Source of the DNA: CAZCBN01 sp964496975
GTDB lineage: Bacteria > Planctomycetota > Phycisphaerae > Phycisphaerales > UBA1924
Assembly: GCA_964496975.1 (NCBI GenBank)
Contig: CAZCBN010000026.1
Location: 1 to 33,021 of the forward strand
DNA length: 33,021 bases
Reading direction: 5' to 3'
A program made the position numbers and the translations under genes. Below, piece after piece: positions 15,708-23,607 of the stretch (position 1 is the first letter of the stretch; every line of letters begins with the position of its first letter). The notes under the pieces are model-generated. The model ran no database searches. It saw only the letters and a program-made list of their open reading frames with translations, and was not told where the DNA came from.

Positions 15708-16346
15708 TCAGCGGCGACGCCGGCCCGCGAGCACCATCGCCCCGAGCATCGCGCCCGCCGCACCCGGCGCCGGCACCGCCGTCGCCGCGGTGATGATGCG
15801 CAGGTGGTCCCCCGGCGTGCTCGCCCGCAGGTCCACCTCGATGGTGTGGGCGTCAACGAGGCGGTACGCGTCGTGGCTCTCCACCCCGCGGGCGAAGGGG
15901 CTCAGGTACCGCACGCTCGACAGCCCGACGGCCTCGTCGCTCATCCGGAGCCGGTCCGTGTGGCCGATGATGCCGAGGATCGCGCCGTCAAACCGCACGA
16001 CCCCCTTGAACGCCGCGGACGACTTCGGGTCAAACACCAGCATCGTGCTGTTCACCACCGTGCCCGCCGCGATGCTGCCGCGGTCCACGACGAGCGCCTT
16101 CGCCAGCGTCACGCCCTGCCGCTCGGCGAAGGCGAGCAGGCGGTTGTCCTGCTGGCTGTTGAAGCCGGTCTCGGCCGGCGGGGCAATGACGGTCGCGTCA
16201 CCGCCGACAATGCCCGCAACGCCCGCGCTCGTCGCGAGCGCGAGGCCCGCCGCCGCGAGCATCGCGCCGAGCCGCATGCCGTCGTTCCCGCCGGCGTGCG
16301 TAGTCGTCGTACACGGCGTCTTCCGGCTGGTCGGCGTCGAGGGCAT
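15708..16346 (-). CDS. PEP-CTERM-like exported protein, intact paralog
   Basis: 212 residues from ATG 16346, which has AAGGAG about 6 bases upstream. A polar N-terminal extension of 23 residues (Thr/Lys/Arg) precedes the signal peptide (MRLGAMLAAAGLALATSAGVAG), so translation might instead start at ATG 16277. The mature part begins IVGGDATVIAPPAETG and includes NRLLAFAERQGVTLAKALVV, MLVFDPKSSAAFKGVVRFDG, RYLSPFARG, and PGDHLRIITA. The tail VPAPGAAGAMLGAMVLAGRRRR (described here as VPAP, a hydrophobic helix, then four Arg) is the sorting signal. It aligns along its length with the frameshifted gene downstream, so the two arose by tandem duplication. The role of the family is unknown; the export signal suggests an envelope or extracellular function. 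Confidence 0.85.
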   Translation of the reverse strand: MPSTPTSRKTPCTTTTHAGGNDGMRLGAMLAAAGLALATSAGVAGIVGGDATVIAPPAETGFNSQQDNRLLAFAERQGVTLAKALVVDRGSIAAGTVVNSTMLVFDPKSSAAFKGVVRFDGAILGIIGHTDRLRMSDEAVGLSSVRYLSPFARGVESHDAYRLVDAHTIEVDLRASTPGDHLRIITAATAVPAPGAAGAMLGAMVLAGRRRR

Positions 16347-16775
16347 GCGGGGCTCCTTCGTGTCTGGGGTGGAATGGCCCGGTCTGAGGTGACCTGGGTG
16401 GGTCTGGCCCGGTCTGGCCCGGTCGGGGGTGGCCCCGTGGTGGGGCCCGGCCGGTGGCCTCCTCCGGGGTCGGTCGCAAGCGGCGCTCGCGGCCGACATC
16501 CCTGCTCCCACACCGTGCCCCAACGCCCGTCCGCCGCAAGCCCCGCGCGCTCACAACACCCGCCAGGGCCCCCTCCGCCCGCCGCCTTCGCCGCCCCGGC
16601 AAGCTGGGCAACACCCCCGCCGTCCGAAAATCCCCGCCGATACGCTCGGCCCGACCCGGGCCGCACCCCATCCCCGGCGTGTCAGACCGCCGCCGCGCGC
16701 CGAAACCCGACGCCCGGCCCGCCCAACAACGTCCAGAGCCGCGCTCCAGACACCCGCCCCCGCGCAGGACCCGCC
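16347..16775. other. Non-coding region with imperfect GGCCCGGTCTG repeats
   Basis: About 430 bases between divergent genes. Near the left end (16374-16430) GGCCCGGTCTG-like words recur several times, partly in tandem. I see no convincing -35/-10 pair for either gene; the right half is C-rich and featureless apart from AGGA six bases before ATG 16776. Confidence 0.5.
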
Positions 16776-17219
16776 ATGCACCAGCCCCCGCAGCAGTCCC
16801 CGCACCAGCCCCCCCAGCACCCCGACCCCGGCCCCCTCCACGACGCCACCGTCTCCGCCGACGACCGCTCCTTCGCCGTTTTCATGCACCTCACGCTGCT
16901 GGGCCACCTCGTGCTCCCGGTGGTCGCGGTCATCGCCCCCATCATCATGTGGCAGCAAAAGAAAGCCACCTCCCCCTTCCTCGACGACCACGGCCGCGAG
17001 GTCGTCAACTTCCATCTCACCATCCTGCTCTATTCGCTCCTGCTCCCCCTCGCCGCGCTGCTCATCGGCATCCTCACCTGCGGCCTGGGCCTGCTGCTGC
17101 TCGTCCCCGCCGGCCTCGCCCCCTACGCCCTGGGCATCATCGGGATGATCCTCGCCATCAACGCCAGCAACCGGGGCGAGTACCACCGCTACCCCGCCAC
17201 CCTGCGCTTCCTGAAGTAG
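16776..17219 (+). CDS. DUF4870 domain membrane protein
   Basis: 147 residues from ATG 16776 (a weak AGGA lies 6 bases before). The first 30 residues are Pro/Gln-rich (MHQPPQQSPHQPP). The rest has the DUF4870 pattern: an amphipathic start with DRSFAVFMHLTLLGHLV, a first membrane helix with VVAVIAPIIMWQQKK, the conserved polar stretch FLDDHGREVVNFHLT, then two more hydrophobic helices and a final NRGEYHRYP. Proteins of this kind are small inner-membrane proteins of unknown function, often with GxAxxFNxQ-like polar residues inside the helix region; here that stretch is GREVVNFHLT. It lies upstream of lptB, separated by a poly-C tract. No operon link is evident. Confidence 0.85.
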   Translation: MHQPPQQSPHQPPQHPDPGPLHDATVSADDRSFAVFMHLTLLGHLVLPVVAVIAPIIMWQQKKATSPFLDDHGREVVNFHLTILLYSLLLPLAALLIGILTCGLGLLLLVPAGLAPYALGIIGMILAINASNRGEYHRYPATLRFLK

Positions 17220-17237
17220 CGCCCGCCCCGCCGCGGG

Positions 17238-17328
<91 letters not shown>

Positions 17329-17345
17329 ACGCCCCCACCCGGGCG

Positions 17346-17351
17346 TAAACT
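17346..17351 (+). promoter_or_regulatory. Possible -10 box (TAAACT) of a leaderless lptB promoter
   Basis: TAAACT is followed by 7 bases and then the GTG start at 17359. No SD is present and the upstream sequence is poly-C, with no -35 box. The spacing predicts transcription starting at or next to the GTG. Confidence 0.4.
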
Positions 17352-17358
17352 CCCGTCG

Positions 17359-18270
17359 GTGCCACTCCTCGAAGCCGCCAACCTCCGCAAGGCCTACAAC
17401 GGCCGCACCGTCGTCGACGGCGTCAACCTGCTGGTCGAGCACGCCGAGATCGTCGGCCTCCTGGGCCGCAACGGCGCCGGAAAAACCACCAGCTTCCGCA
17501 TGTGCATCGGCATGATCGACGCCGACGAGGGCCGCGTCTTCTTCAACAACCGCGAGGTCACCGGCCTGCCCATGTACCGCCATGCCAAGCTCGGCATGGG
17601 CTACCTCTCCCAGGAACCCTCCGCCTTCCTCCGCATGACCTGCGAGCAGAACCTGCTCGCCATCCTTGAAACCCGCACCGACCTCTCCCACAAGCAGCGC
17701 AAGCAACGCGCCGCCGACCTGCTCGCCCAGTTCGGCCTCACGAAAAAGGCCAAAGAGCCCGCCCGCACCTGCTCCGGCGGCGAACGCCGAAAGCTCGAGA
17801 TCGCCCGCGCCCTCGTCACCGAGCCCAAGCTCATCCTCCTCGACGAGCCCTTCTCCGGCGTCGACCCCATCGCCGTCGAAGACCTCCAGCGCGAGATCCG
17901 CTCCCTCACCCAGCGCGGCATCGCCATCCTCATCACCGACCACAACGTGCAGCAGACCCTCCGCGTCTGCGACCGCGCCTACATCATCGACTCGGGCAAG
18001 GTCCTCGCCGAGGGCTCGCCCAAGCAGCTCATCAACGACGACCTCGTCCGCCGCGTCTACCTCGGCACCCTCTTCCGCGGCGACGAGTTCGACGACCTCA
18101 ACGCCCACCACCAGCGCCCCAAGGCCCTCTCAACGCCCGCGCCCGCCGCGAGCACCCCCGCCTCCGCCAACGGCTCCGCCCAGGCCCCCTCCGCCAACGG
18201 CGCCCCCTACCCGACCACCCGCCCCACCGCCTTCATCGAGCCCCAACCCCGCAACCGCTCCACACCATGA
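17359..18270 (+). CDS. lptB: LPS export ABC transporter ATP-binding protein LptB
   Basis: 303 residues, GTG 17359. It matches LptB, the ATPase that with LptF/LptG powers transport of lipopolysaccharide from the inner to the outer membrane. Landmarks: Walker A GRNGAGKT (residues 36-43, K42), Q-loop Q85 (YLSQEPSAFLRMT, the LptB-type Q-loop sequence), signature CSGGE (138-142) instead of the more common LSGGE, Walker B LILLDEP (158-164), and switch H195 (ITDHNVQQT). The core ends near residue 245 with VRRVYLGTLFRG, the usual LptB end (VxRVYLGxxF). A tail of about 57 residues, Pro/Ala/Ser/Thr-rich, is additional and unusual. The next gene starts within its stop codon (ATGA), suggesting translational coupling. 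LptA/C/F/G are not in the window. Confidence 0.93.
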   Translation: MPLLEAANLRKAYNGRTVVDGVNLLVEHAEIVGLLGRNGAGKTTSFRMCIGMIDADEGRVFFNNREVTGLPMYRHAKLGMGYLSQEPSAFLRMTCEQNLLAILETRTDLSHKQRKQRAADLLAQFGLTKKAKEPARTCSGGERRKLEIARALVTEPKLILLDEPFSGVDPIAVEDLQREIRSLTQRGIAILITDHNVQQTLRVCDRAYIIDSGKVLAEGSPKQLINDDLVRRVYLGTLFRGDEFDDLNAHHQRPKALSTPAPAASTPASANGSAQAPSANGAPYPTTRPTAFIEPQPRNRSTP

Positions 18271-18857
18271 CCGCCCACCCGCCGCCCACGCCCGCGACCC
18301 CCTGCCCCCCGCGCCGAGCCCGTCCGCGCCGAGCGCCGTCGCGACGATCCCCGTCGCGGCGATCCCCGCTGGCCCTCGCGATCCTTGCCGCGCTCGCCGC
18401 CCTCCCCCTGCCCGCCTGCACCCGCCGGCTCATCCGCATCACGAGCGACCCCCCCGGCGCCCGCGTCTGGCTGAACGACACCGAGGTCGGCACCACGCCC
18501 CTCGAAACCCAGTTCGTCTTCCACGGCCGCTACGACGTCCGCCTCGAGGCCGACGGCTACGAGCCCTTCCACACCGGCGCCAAGGCCAAGGCCCCCGTCT
18601 GGGAATACCCCGGCATCGACCTCGCCGCCGAGCTCACGCCCTGGTGGTTCGAGAACCAGATCGACTGGCACTTCACCATGGTCCCCGCGCTGGAGGCCAC
18701 CCTCCCCGAGGACCAGCTCGAACAAGGCCTCCTCGCCCGCGCCACCACCCTCAAAGCCCAAGTCGAAGCCGAAGCCCAAGCCGCCGGCCAACCCGTGCCG
18801 GCCGCAACGGGCAACGCCGCACCCGCGGCTCTTCCCGCACCCTCGCCGGGGCCCTGA
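18267..18857 (+). CDS. PEGA-domain lipoprotein
   Basis: 196 residues. ATG 18267 overlaps the lptB stop by 4 bases. The N-terminus is Pro/Arg-rich (about residues 1-34, with a duplicated RRSP motif from a 15-bp repeat at about 18338-18367), then a hydrophobic segment ending in LPLPAC, a lipobox with Cys51 as likely lipidation site. After that comes a PEGA domain, RITSDPPGARVWLNDTEVGTT (spelled here across two turns of the fold) and RYDVRLEADGYEP, a surface or carbohydrate-linked beta-sandwich. The rest is predicted soluble, with a Gln/Glu/Ala-rich helix and a Pro/Ala tail. Coupling to lptB suggests a link to outer-membrane assembly, but this is inference; planctomycete PEGA lipoproteins have no defined function. 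The unusually long basic pre-lipobox region leaves the start slightly uncertain. Confidence 0.8.
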   Translation: MTAHPPPTPATPCPPRRARPRRAPSRRSPSRRSPLALAILAALAALPLPACTRRLIRITSDPPGARVWLNDTEVGTTPLETQFVFHGRYDVRLEADGYEPFHTGAKAKAPVWEYPGIDLAAELTPWWFENQIDWHFTMVPALEATLPEDQLEQGLLARATTLKAQVEAEAQAAGQPVPAATGNAAPAALPAPSPGP

Positions 18858-18893
18858 TCGCGAGTGTGAAGGGCGTGAGGGCTCTCTCGCCGC

Positions 18894-20141
18894 TTACCGA
18901 TCTCGCCCCGCGACGCCGCGCTCGGTCATCAACCCGACCCAGGGCACAGCCCCGAAGCCGCGCCCGAACAGCTCAAAGTCGCTGTGCGGAACCCGGTCGG
19001 CCGAACCATCCACCGCCGCGAACCACCCGTGCGCAGGGTCGGTTTCCTTCTTGGGCGGGTCAATCCGATAGAGCAGGCATTTCGCTGAGGGAAACAACAC
19101 GCCGCCTATCCGTTGCGCGGCAAAGTCCTCCGCCTGATAGGGCGGGTCTTCTCCAACCCAGTAACGGCTCTCAGCACACACGGCGTGCGTCAGCCAATAT
19201 CTCGCCGGCACATGGTCGCGATGAAAGGTGCGGTAGAAGTCTTCCAACTCGGCATCCGTCCTTCCCGAGAGCGGCGTTGCGTCAAAGCCCGCGACCTTCA
19301 GGGCATCGGTGTACGACGCCATGTTGGCTCGGAAGTAACTCACGCTGAGCGTCGGCGCGCCGCTCGGGTCTCGCCGCACATACCCCGCGAGCGGGTCGCC
19401 GGGAACACCGACAAACGGGAACATCCCGCCCGCGTCATCGGCGTACTGCGACACCATCGCGGCCACTTGCCGGATGCCCGACAACTCAACCGTCCTTGCG
19501 GCCGCGCTTCGCACGGCGCCCAGCACCGGCAAGGCGATCGCAATCAACACACCGATGATCGCGATGCTTACAAGCACCTCAATCAGCGAGAACCCGGGGA
19601 GCGATCGGCTCAAGCGAGCCCGAAGCCCCGTCGCCGTGCCGCCGCCGCTCGAACGGTCCGATCTGTCTCTTGATCGTTGACGCTCGACCAGACACCACAA
19701 GGCGACAGGAACAAGAGCCTCGTTGCGAGCGATGCTGGAGAGCAGCCCAAACACGGGGTCATCGGCGGTCTGGATGCCACGCGCGACCGGAGCGGGCACC
19801 ATCACCAGACGCCGCAGCACCGCGGTGAACAAGACCAGTAACCCGCATGTGGACGCCAACGCGGTGCGTCGAAGCACGCCCGTCACCAAGAACATCCCGA
19901 GCGCCACCTCCATCGTTGCGAAGCCCGAGAGCGACATGCGAGTGAACCCGGGCTCCTCCAGAAACCATGTTCCGAAAGCCTTCGCCGCGGCAAGCCCTGC
20001 ATCGTTCAGCGCATCAGAACAGACAGCCTTCGCCACCCCGGAGTACAGGAGCAAGCATCCGACGCCGATCGCCAAAAGCGACGCACGCCGCTCACGCCAC
20101 CAGCGGCCAACCAGCGGGGCAGCAGCCTCAATACGCGACAC
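18894..20141 (-). CDS. Fusion of MauE/DoxX-like membrane domain with type II/IV prepilin-like domain
   Basis: 415 residues from GTG 20141, overlapping the upstream gene by 14 bases. Residues 1 to about 155 carry four membrane helices (SLLAIGVGCLLLYSGVAKAV; SGFATMEVALGMFLVTGVL; ALASTCGLLVLFTAVLRRLV; and EALVPVALWCLVE), the layout of MauE/DoxX-like proteins, although the usual Cys pair is not visible. After a basic linker follows SLPGFSLIEVLVSIAIIGVLIA, a type IV prepilin N-terminal motif with Gly before Phe and Glu at +5, then a globular part (VAAMVSQYADDAGGMFPF) typical of planctomycete pseudopilin-type proteins. There is no stop between the two, but a TTG codon seven residues before the cleavage site could start a separate prepilin. 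This stretch is of lower GC and less biased codon use than its neighbours. Either a fusion or two coupled genes. Confidence 0.75.
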   Translation of the reverse strand: MSRIEAAAPLVGRWWRERRASLLAIGVGCLLLYSGVAKAVCSDALNDAGLAAAKAFGTWFLEEPGFTRMSLSGFATMEVALGMFLVTGVLRRTALASTCGLLVLFTAVLRRLVMVPAPVARGIQTADDPVFGLLSSIARNEALVPVALWCLVERQRSRDRSDRSSGGGTATGLRARLSRSLPGFSLIEVLVSIAIIGVLIAIALPVLGAVRSAAARTVELSGIRQVAAMVSQYADDAGGMFPFVGVPGDPLAGYVRRDPSGAPTLSVSYFRANMASYTDALKVAGFDATPLSGRTDAELEDFYRTFHRDHVPARYWLTHAVCAESRYWVGEDPPYQAEDFAAQRIGGVLFPSAKCLLYRIDPPKKETDPAHGWFAAVDGSADRVPHSDFELFGRGFGAVPWVGLMTERGVAGRDR

Positions 20142-21057
20142 AAAAAGCCCCCCGCTCGAACCGGTGATTGTTCACATTGACTGTCCAGATTCGCCACCGG
20201 TTGTCAAACGGGTCGAAGAACCACTGCGTGCTGAACGGATGCCGTTCATGTCGCGCAAAATCAGCGATGATCGCAACCCTCGCGGCGAGCACCGAGCCGC
20301 GCGCCTTGATCACATCCTCCCGCGAACGCTCCGCCACAAACCACATCGCACACGTGCCGACCACCCCGCCGTGCCACAGGTCGAAACCGAGGTGCTCCGC
20401 CGATTCAACGCTTCCGCTGAACTGCCGGTTGAACGTGCCCCGTCCCAGCGCCACGATCATCCCCGCCGGCGGCTCGGCGAAAGCAACCGGCCGACCAGCA
20501 CCGAACCGGCTGCCATCACCGGTCGCGCGCCACACGGCCTCAAACGCCTCCGGGATCGTCATGTCGTCCGGTGCCGGAGAGCCGACGAAGTTGGCGAATA
20601 CTGCACGCCAGTGGTCCTGCGGCATCCAGTCATCTTCCGTCCGGAGTCGGTATCCATTGCGTTGCATCCACTCGGTATAGACCGCCGCGTCGCTCTGCAC
20701 GAAACGGACCGCGAGAAACGACGACACCTCGTCCAACAACGCCCCGAGTTGTTGATCAGAAACGGCGAGCGTCGAACCGTCCGCCTCCTGATCCAACGGA
20801 TACGTCACTTCGGCGCGGGACAAGAGATCGCGGATCAACGCCGCCCCCGCTCGCCACCCGTCCGCCGACGGCTCGGGCAGCGGGAACATGGCGAGATCCC
20901 GATAGGCCCGCTGACCCGCGCGGAGCCAGGCCTCGGGCGTCCCGTCGACGCCAGGCGCACGCCCCACCGGCCGAAACAACACCCCCGCGACGACGCACGC
21001 TGCCACAACACAAAGACCGACAAGAAGCAACCGCTTGCGTGTCGCGTGGTCAGCCAT
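20128..21057 (-). CDS. Membrane-anchored hypothetical protein
   Basis: 309 residues from ATG 21057, which follows TAGGAGGT with very short spacing, so the true start could be slightly different. A single N-terminal membrane segment (RLLLVGLCVVAACVVAGVLF, residues about 9-28) is followed by a soluble domain with several Trp-rich strands (EAFEAVWRATGDGSRFGAGR, FDLWHGGVVGTCAMWFVAE, TQWFFDPFDNRWRIWTVNVN). I do not recognise the family. The gene ends inside the start of the MauE-prepilin gene (14-base overlap), so the two are probably translated together and may form one unit, perhaps of a type II-secretion-like or pseudopilus apparatus (inference from neighbour only). Composition is lower in GC than that of the flanks. 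Confidence 0.75.
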   Translation of the reverse strand: MADHATRKRLLLVGLCVVAACVVAGVLFRPVGRAPGVDGTPEAWLRAGQRAYRDLAMFPLPEPSADGWRAGAALIRDLLSRAEVTYPLDQEADGSTLAVSDQQLGALLDEVSSFLAVRFVQSDAAVYTEWMQRNGYRLRTEDDWMPQDHWRAVFANFVGSPAPDDMTIPEAFEAVWRATGDGSRFGAGRPVAFAEPPAGMIVALGRGTFNRQFSGSVESAEHLGFDLWHGGVVGTCAMWFVAERSREDVIKARGSVLAARVAIIADFARHERHPFSTQWFFDPFDNRWRIWTVNVNNHRFERGAFCVAY

Positions 21058-21117
21058 GACCTCCTAAACCATGTTCCTCAGCCGGAGGTTGCATCCACCC
21101 CGACGGATGCCTCCCCC

Positions 21118-22551
21118 TCACCCCGCCAGCTTCGCCGCCAGCAAGAACGCGAGCTCCATGCTCTGCTCGTAGTTCAGCCGCGGGTCGCACAGCGACGCAT
21201 AGTTGTGCGCCAGGTCCGCCTCGCTCAGGCCCCCCGCGCCGCCCACGCACTCGGTCACGTCCTCGCCCGTCAGTTCAAAGTGCACGCCCCCGAGCCACGT
21301 CCCCACAGCTCGGTGGATGTCCACCGTCTGCTCCAGCTCCGACCGGATCGCGTCGAACCGCCGCGTCTTTGTGCCGTCCGCCGTGGTCACCCCGTTGCCG
21401 TGCATCGGGTCGCACATCCACAGCACCGGCTCCCCGCTCGCCGCCACGCCCTCGACAATCGGCCGCAGCCGCTGCCCCACCTGCTCCGCCCCCATCCGCG
21501 CGATCAGCACGATCTTCCCCGCCTCGCGCCCCGGGTTCAGCACCCGCAGCAGCGCCGCCACATCCGCCGGCGTCGCCTTGGGCCCGATCTTCACCCCCAC
21601 CGGGTTCGAGATCCCCCGGAAAAACTCCACGTGCGCCCCGTCCAGCGCCCGCGTCCGCTCCCCGATCCAGGGCAGGTGCGTCGTCAGGCAATACCACCCC
21701 TCGTGCCGCGGCACCCGACGAGTCTGGCTGCTCTCATAGATCAGGTTCAGCCCCTCGTGGCTCGTGAAGAACTCCACCCGGTCCATCTGGTCCACCGGCT
21801 TCTCGTGCAGCGCCTCCACAAACGAAAGCCCCGCCGCGATCGTCCGCGTCATCGCCTCGTACTGCGCCCGCCGCGCCGGGCTCAGCCCCGCGTGCCGCAT
21901 GAACGTCAGGTCCCACCGCTCCGGGTGGTGCAGGTCCGCAAGCCCCCCGTCCAGCAGCGACCGGATGAAGTTCAGCGTCAGCCCCGCGTGCTGGTACCCC
22001 CGCACCATCAAGTGCGGGTCCGGCTGCCGCGCCTCGGGCGAAAACTCCGGCCGGTTCACCAGGTCCCCGAAATAGCTCGGCAGCTCCATCTCCACCGGTC
22101 CCGAAGGCCCGTGCCACGTCCCCTTCTCCGTCACGCTGCTCCGCGGCTTCGCGTACTGCCCCGCGATCCGCCCCACCCGCGTCACCGGCTTGCCCAGCCC
22201 GTGGATCAGCACCAGGCTCATCTGGATCAGAATCTTCAGCTTCGCGACGATCACCTCCGCCCGGCAATCGTCGAGCCGCTCCGCGCAGTCCCCCCCCTGC
22301 AGCACAAACCGCTTCCCCGCCTGCGCCTGCGCCAGCTCAGACTTCAGCCGCTCCACCTCAAAGCTCGTCACCAGCGGCGGCAGGCTCGCGAGCTTCTCCG
22401 CCGCCCGCTGCTTCGCCCCCTCGTCCCGATACACCGTCTGCTGCGCAACGAGGCGGCCCTTCCAACTCACCGGCGACCACGCCCCCACGCCGGCGCTGAC
22501 CCCGGCCCCAACACCCGCCGCGCCACCCGTTCCACGCATCGCTTCTGACAC
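21118..22551 (-). CDS. Class II 3-deoxy-7-phosphoheptulonate (DAHP) synthase
   Basis: Catalyses the first step of the shikimate pathway, condensing phosphoenolpyruvate with erythrose 4-phosphate. 477 residues from GTG 22551; ATG 22539 is a close alternative and neither has a strong SD. The first 25 residues are Gly/Ala-rich and not conserved. Class II hallmarks are all visible: FVLQGGDCAE with the metal-binding Cys, VGRIAGQYAKPRSS, LPWIGERTR, NPVGVKIGPKATP, DPMHGNG with a metal-binding His in MHGN, and GGVHFELTGEDVTECVGG with Glu and the last acidic ligand, then CDPRLNYEQSMELAF near the end. It lies upstream of a histone-like gene on the opposite strand. Regulation is not evident. Confidence 0.93.
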   Translation of the reverse strand: MSEAMRGTGGAAGVGAGVSAGVGAWSPVSWKGRLVAQQTVYRDEGAKQRAAEKLASLPPLVTSFEVERLKSELAQAQAGKRFVLQGGDCAERLDDCRAEVIVAKLKILIQMSLVLIHGLGKPVTRVGRIAGQYAKPRSSVTEKGTWHGPSGPVEMELPSYFGDLVNRPEFSPEARQPDPHLMVRGYQHAGLTLNFIRSLLDGGLADLHHPERWDLTFMRHAGLSPARRAQYEAMTRTIAAGLSFVEALHEKPVDQMDRVEFFTSHEGLNLIYESSQTRRVPRHEGWYCLTTHLPWIGERTRALDGAHVEFFRGISNPVGVKIGPKATPADVAALLRVLNPGREAGKIVLIARMGAEQVGQRLRPIVEGVAASGEPVLWMCDPMHGNGVTTADGTKTRRFDAIRSELEQTVDIHRAVGTWLGGVHFELTGEDVTECVGGAGGLSEADLAHNYASLCDPRLNYEQSMELAFLLAAKLAG

Positions 22552-22861
22552 GGCTCATCACCCCCGGCAAGTCGCCCCTCGGCCCCGCACACACGCACCC
22601 AAACCCCCGCGCCGGGCACGCTCGCCCAACCGCGGCCCGCGATTCTCGCCGCCCCGACCCCGGCAAACCATGCCACCTGAGGCCCCGGACGCACGATTTC
22701 TTCGTCCTCTTCACCGCAACAACTGATGTTCGCCCCCTCCCAAACCGATGTCCGCCGCGCGTCACCCGAACGTCACCGGAAGACGGCGGTCCGCGACGCA
22801 TCCCACAACCGCCGCACACGCCCCGAAAACGGCCGCGGCAATCCACCACGGAGGCTCATCC
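22552..22861. other. Intergenic region between divergent genes, no clear signal
   Basis: About 310 bases. Between 22690 and 22735 a less GC-rich patch (ATTTCTTCGTCCTC, CAACAACTGATG) could hold a promoter for the histone-like gene, but I cannot define -35/-10 boxes. GGAGG at 22850-22854 is the SD for ATG 22862. Confidence 0.4.
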
Positions 22862-23470
22862 ATGCCCACCCGCAACGCCAACCGCAGCACCGGCCGAACC
22901 ACCCGCCGCACCACCCGCACCACCGCCCGCAAGGCCGCTCCCAAGGCCACCCGTACGGCCGCCCGCACGGCCCCCCGCACGGCCAAGCCCAAGGCCACCA
23001 CCCGCCGCGCCACCGCCAAGGCCACCCGCGCCACGGCCAAGCGCCCGACCGCCACGCGCACCACGGCCAAGCGCACCACGGCCACGCCCGCCGCCAAGCG
23101 CACCGCCACCCGCCGCGCAACGACCACCCGCACGGCCACCACCCGCACCACCACCAAGCCCGTCGCCCGCAAGGCCACCAAGCCCGCCGCGCGCACCACG
23201 GCCCGCACCACCACCGTCAAGGCCCGCCCCGCCCGCGCGACCAGCCGCACCACGGCCCGCAGCACGGTCCGCACCACGGCCAACACCACCAACAACAACC
23301 GCAACACCACCACCACCCGCGTCAGCACGGTCCGCCCGGCCGTCCGCCCCGCGGTCCGCACCGCCTCGCGCACCGCGGCCCGCACCACCTCCATCGCCAA
23401 CCCCAACTTCAACTTCCGCACCGTCCGCAACGCCAGCATCATCGCCCGCGTCACCCGCCGCGCGGCCTAA
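22862..23470 (+). CDS. Histone H1-like, Arg/Thr/Ala/Lys-rich low-complexity protein
   Basis: 202 residues. ATG 22862 is favoured by GGAGG 7 bases upstream; the reading frame extends another 38 codons without a further SD. The protein is almost wholly Arg, Thr, Ala and Lys with repeated RTT/KRTT, KAT and TTAR motifs, strongly basic over about 130 residues and with hardly any aromatic or acidic residues. This is the composition of bacterial histone H1-like or nucleoid-associated basic proteins. The last part is different, with TTNNNRNTTTT and ANPNFNFRTVRNASIIARVTRRAA, suggesting a short structured tail. It may bind DNA or RNA, or compact the nucleoid, which is known in some planctomycetes to be condensed (inference). 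A low-complexity artefact on a GC-rich strand cannot be ruled out, but the SD and bias argue for a real gene. Confidence 0.7.
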   Translation: MPTRNANRSTGRTTRRTTRTTARKAAPKATRTAARTAPRTAKPKATTRRATAKATRATAKRPTATRTTAKRTTATPAAKRTATRRATTTRTATTRTTTKPVARKATKPAARTTARTTTVKARPARATSRTTARSTVRTTANTTNNNRNTTTTRVSTVRPAVRPAVRTASRTAARTTSIANPNFNFRTVRNASIIARVTRRAA

Positions 23471-23496
23471 CCCCCCGCTTCAAACCCTCTTCCAGT

Positions 23497-23510
23497 GGGA
23501 CAGGCGTCCC
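23497..23510 (+). repeat. Short GGGAC palindrome after the histone-like gene
   Basis: GGGAC-AGGC-GTCCC at 23497-23510, followed by GCCTTTC, lies between two converging genes. It is probably one of the dispersed palindromes common in planctomycete intergenic DNA rather than a strong terminator. Confidence 0.35.
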
Positions 23511-23607
23511 GCCTTTCTTCCCCCACGGACAGCGTCTCGCCATCGGTGGCATCGCATCGCACCCGTAGGGCTCTGCACGGCTGCGCGCCCCGCGCCGCCC
23601 CGCGCGG

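Noticed and set aside
22748..22861. Earlier start for the histone-like protein
   Set aside because: The extra 38 codons have no SD and a different composition; GGAGG precedes ATG 22862.
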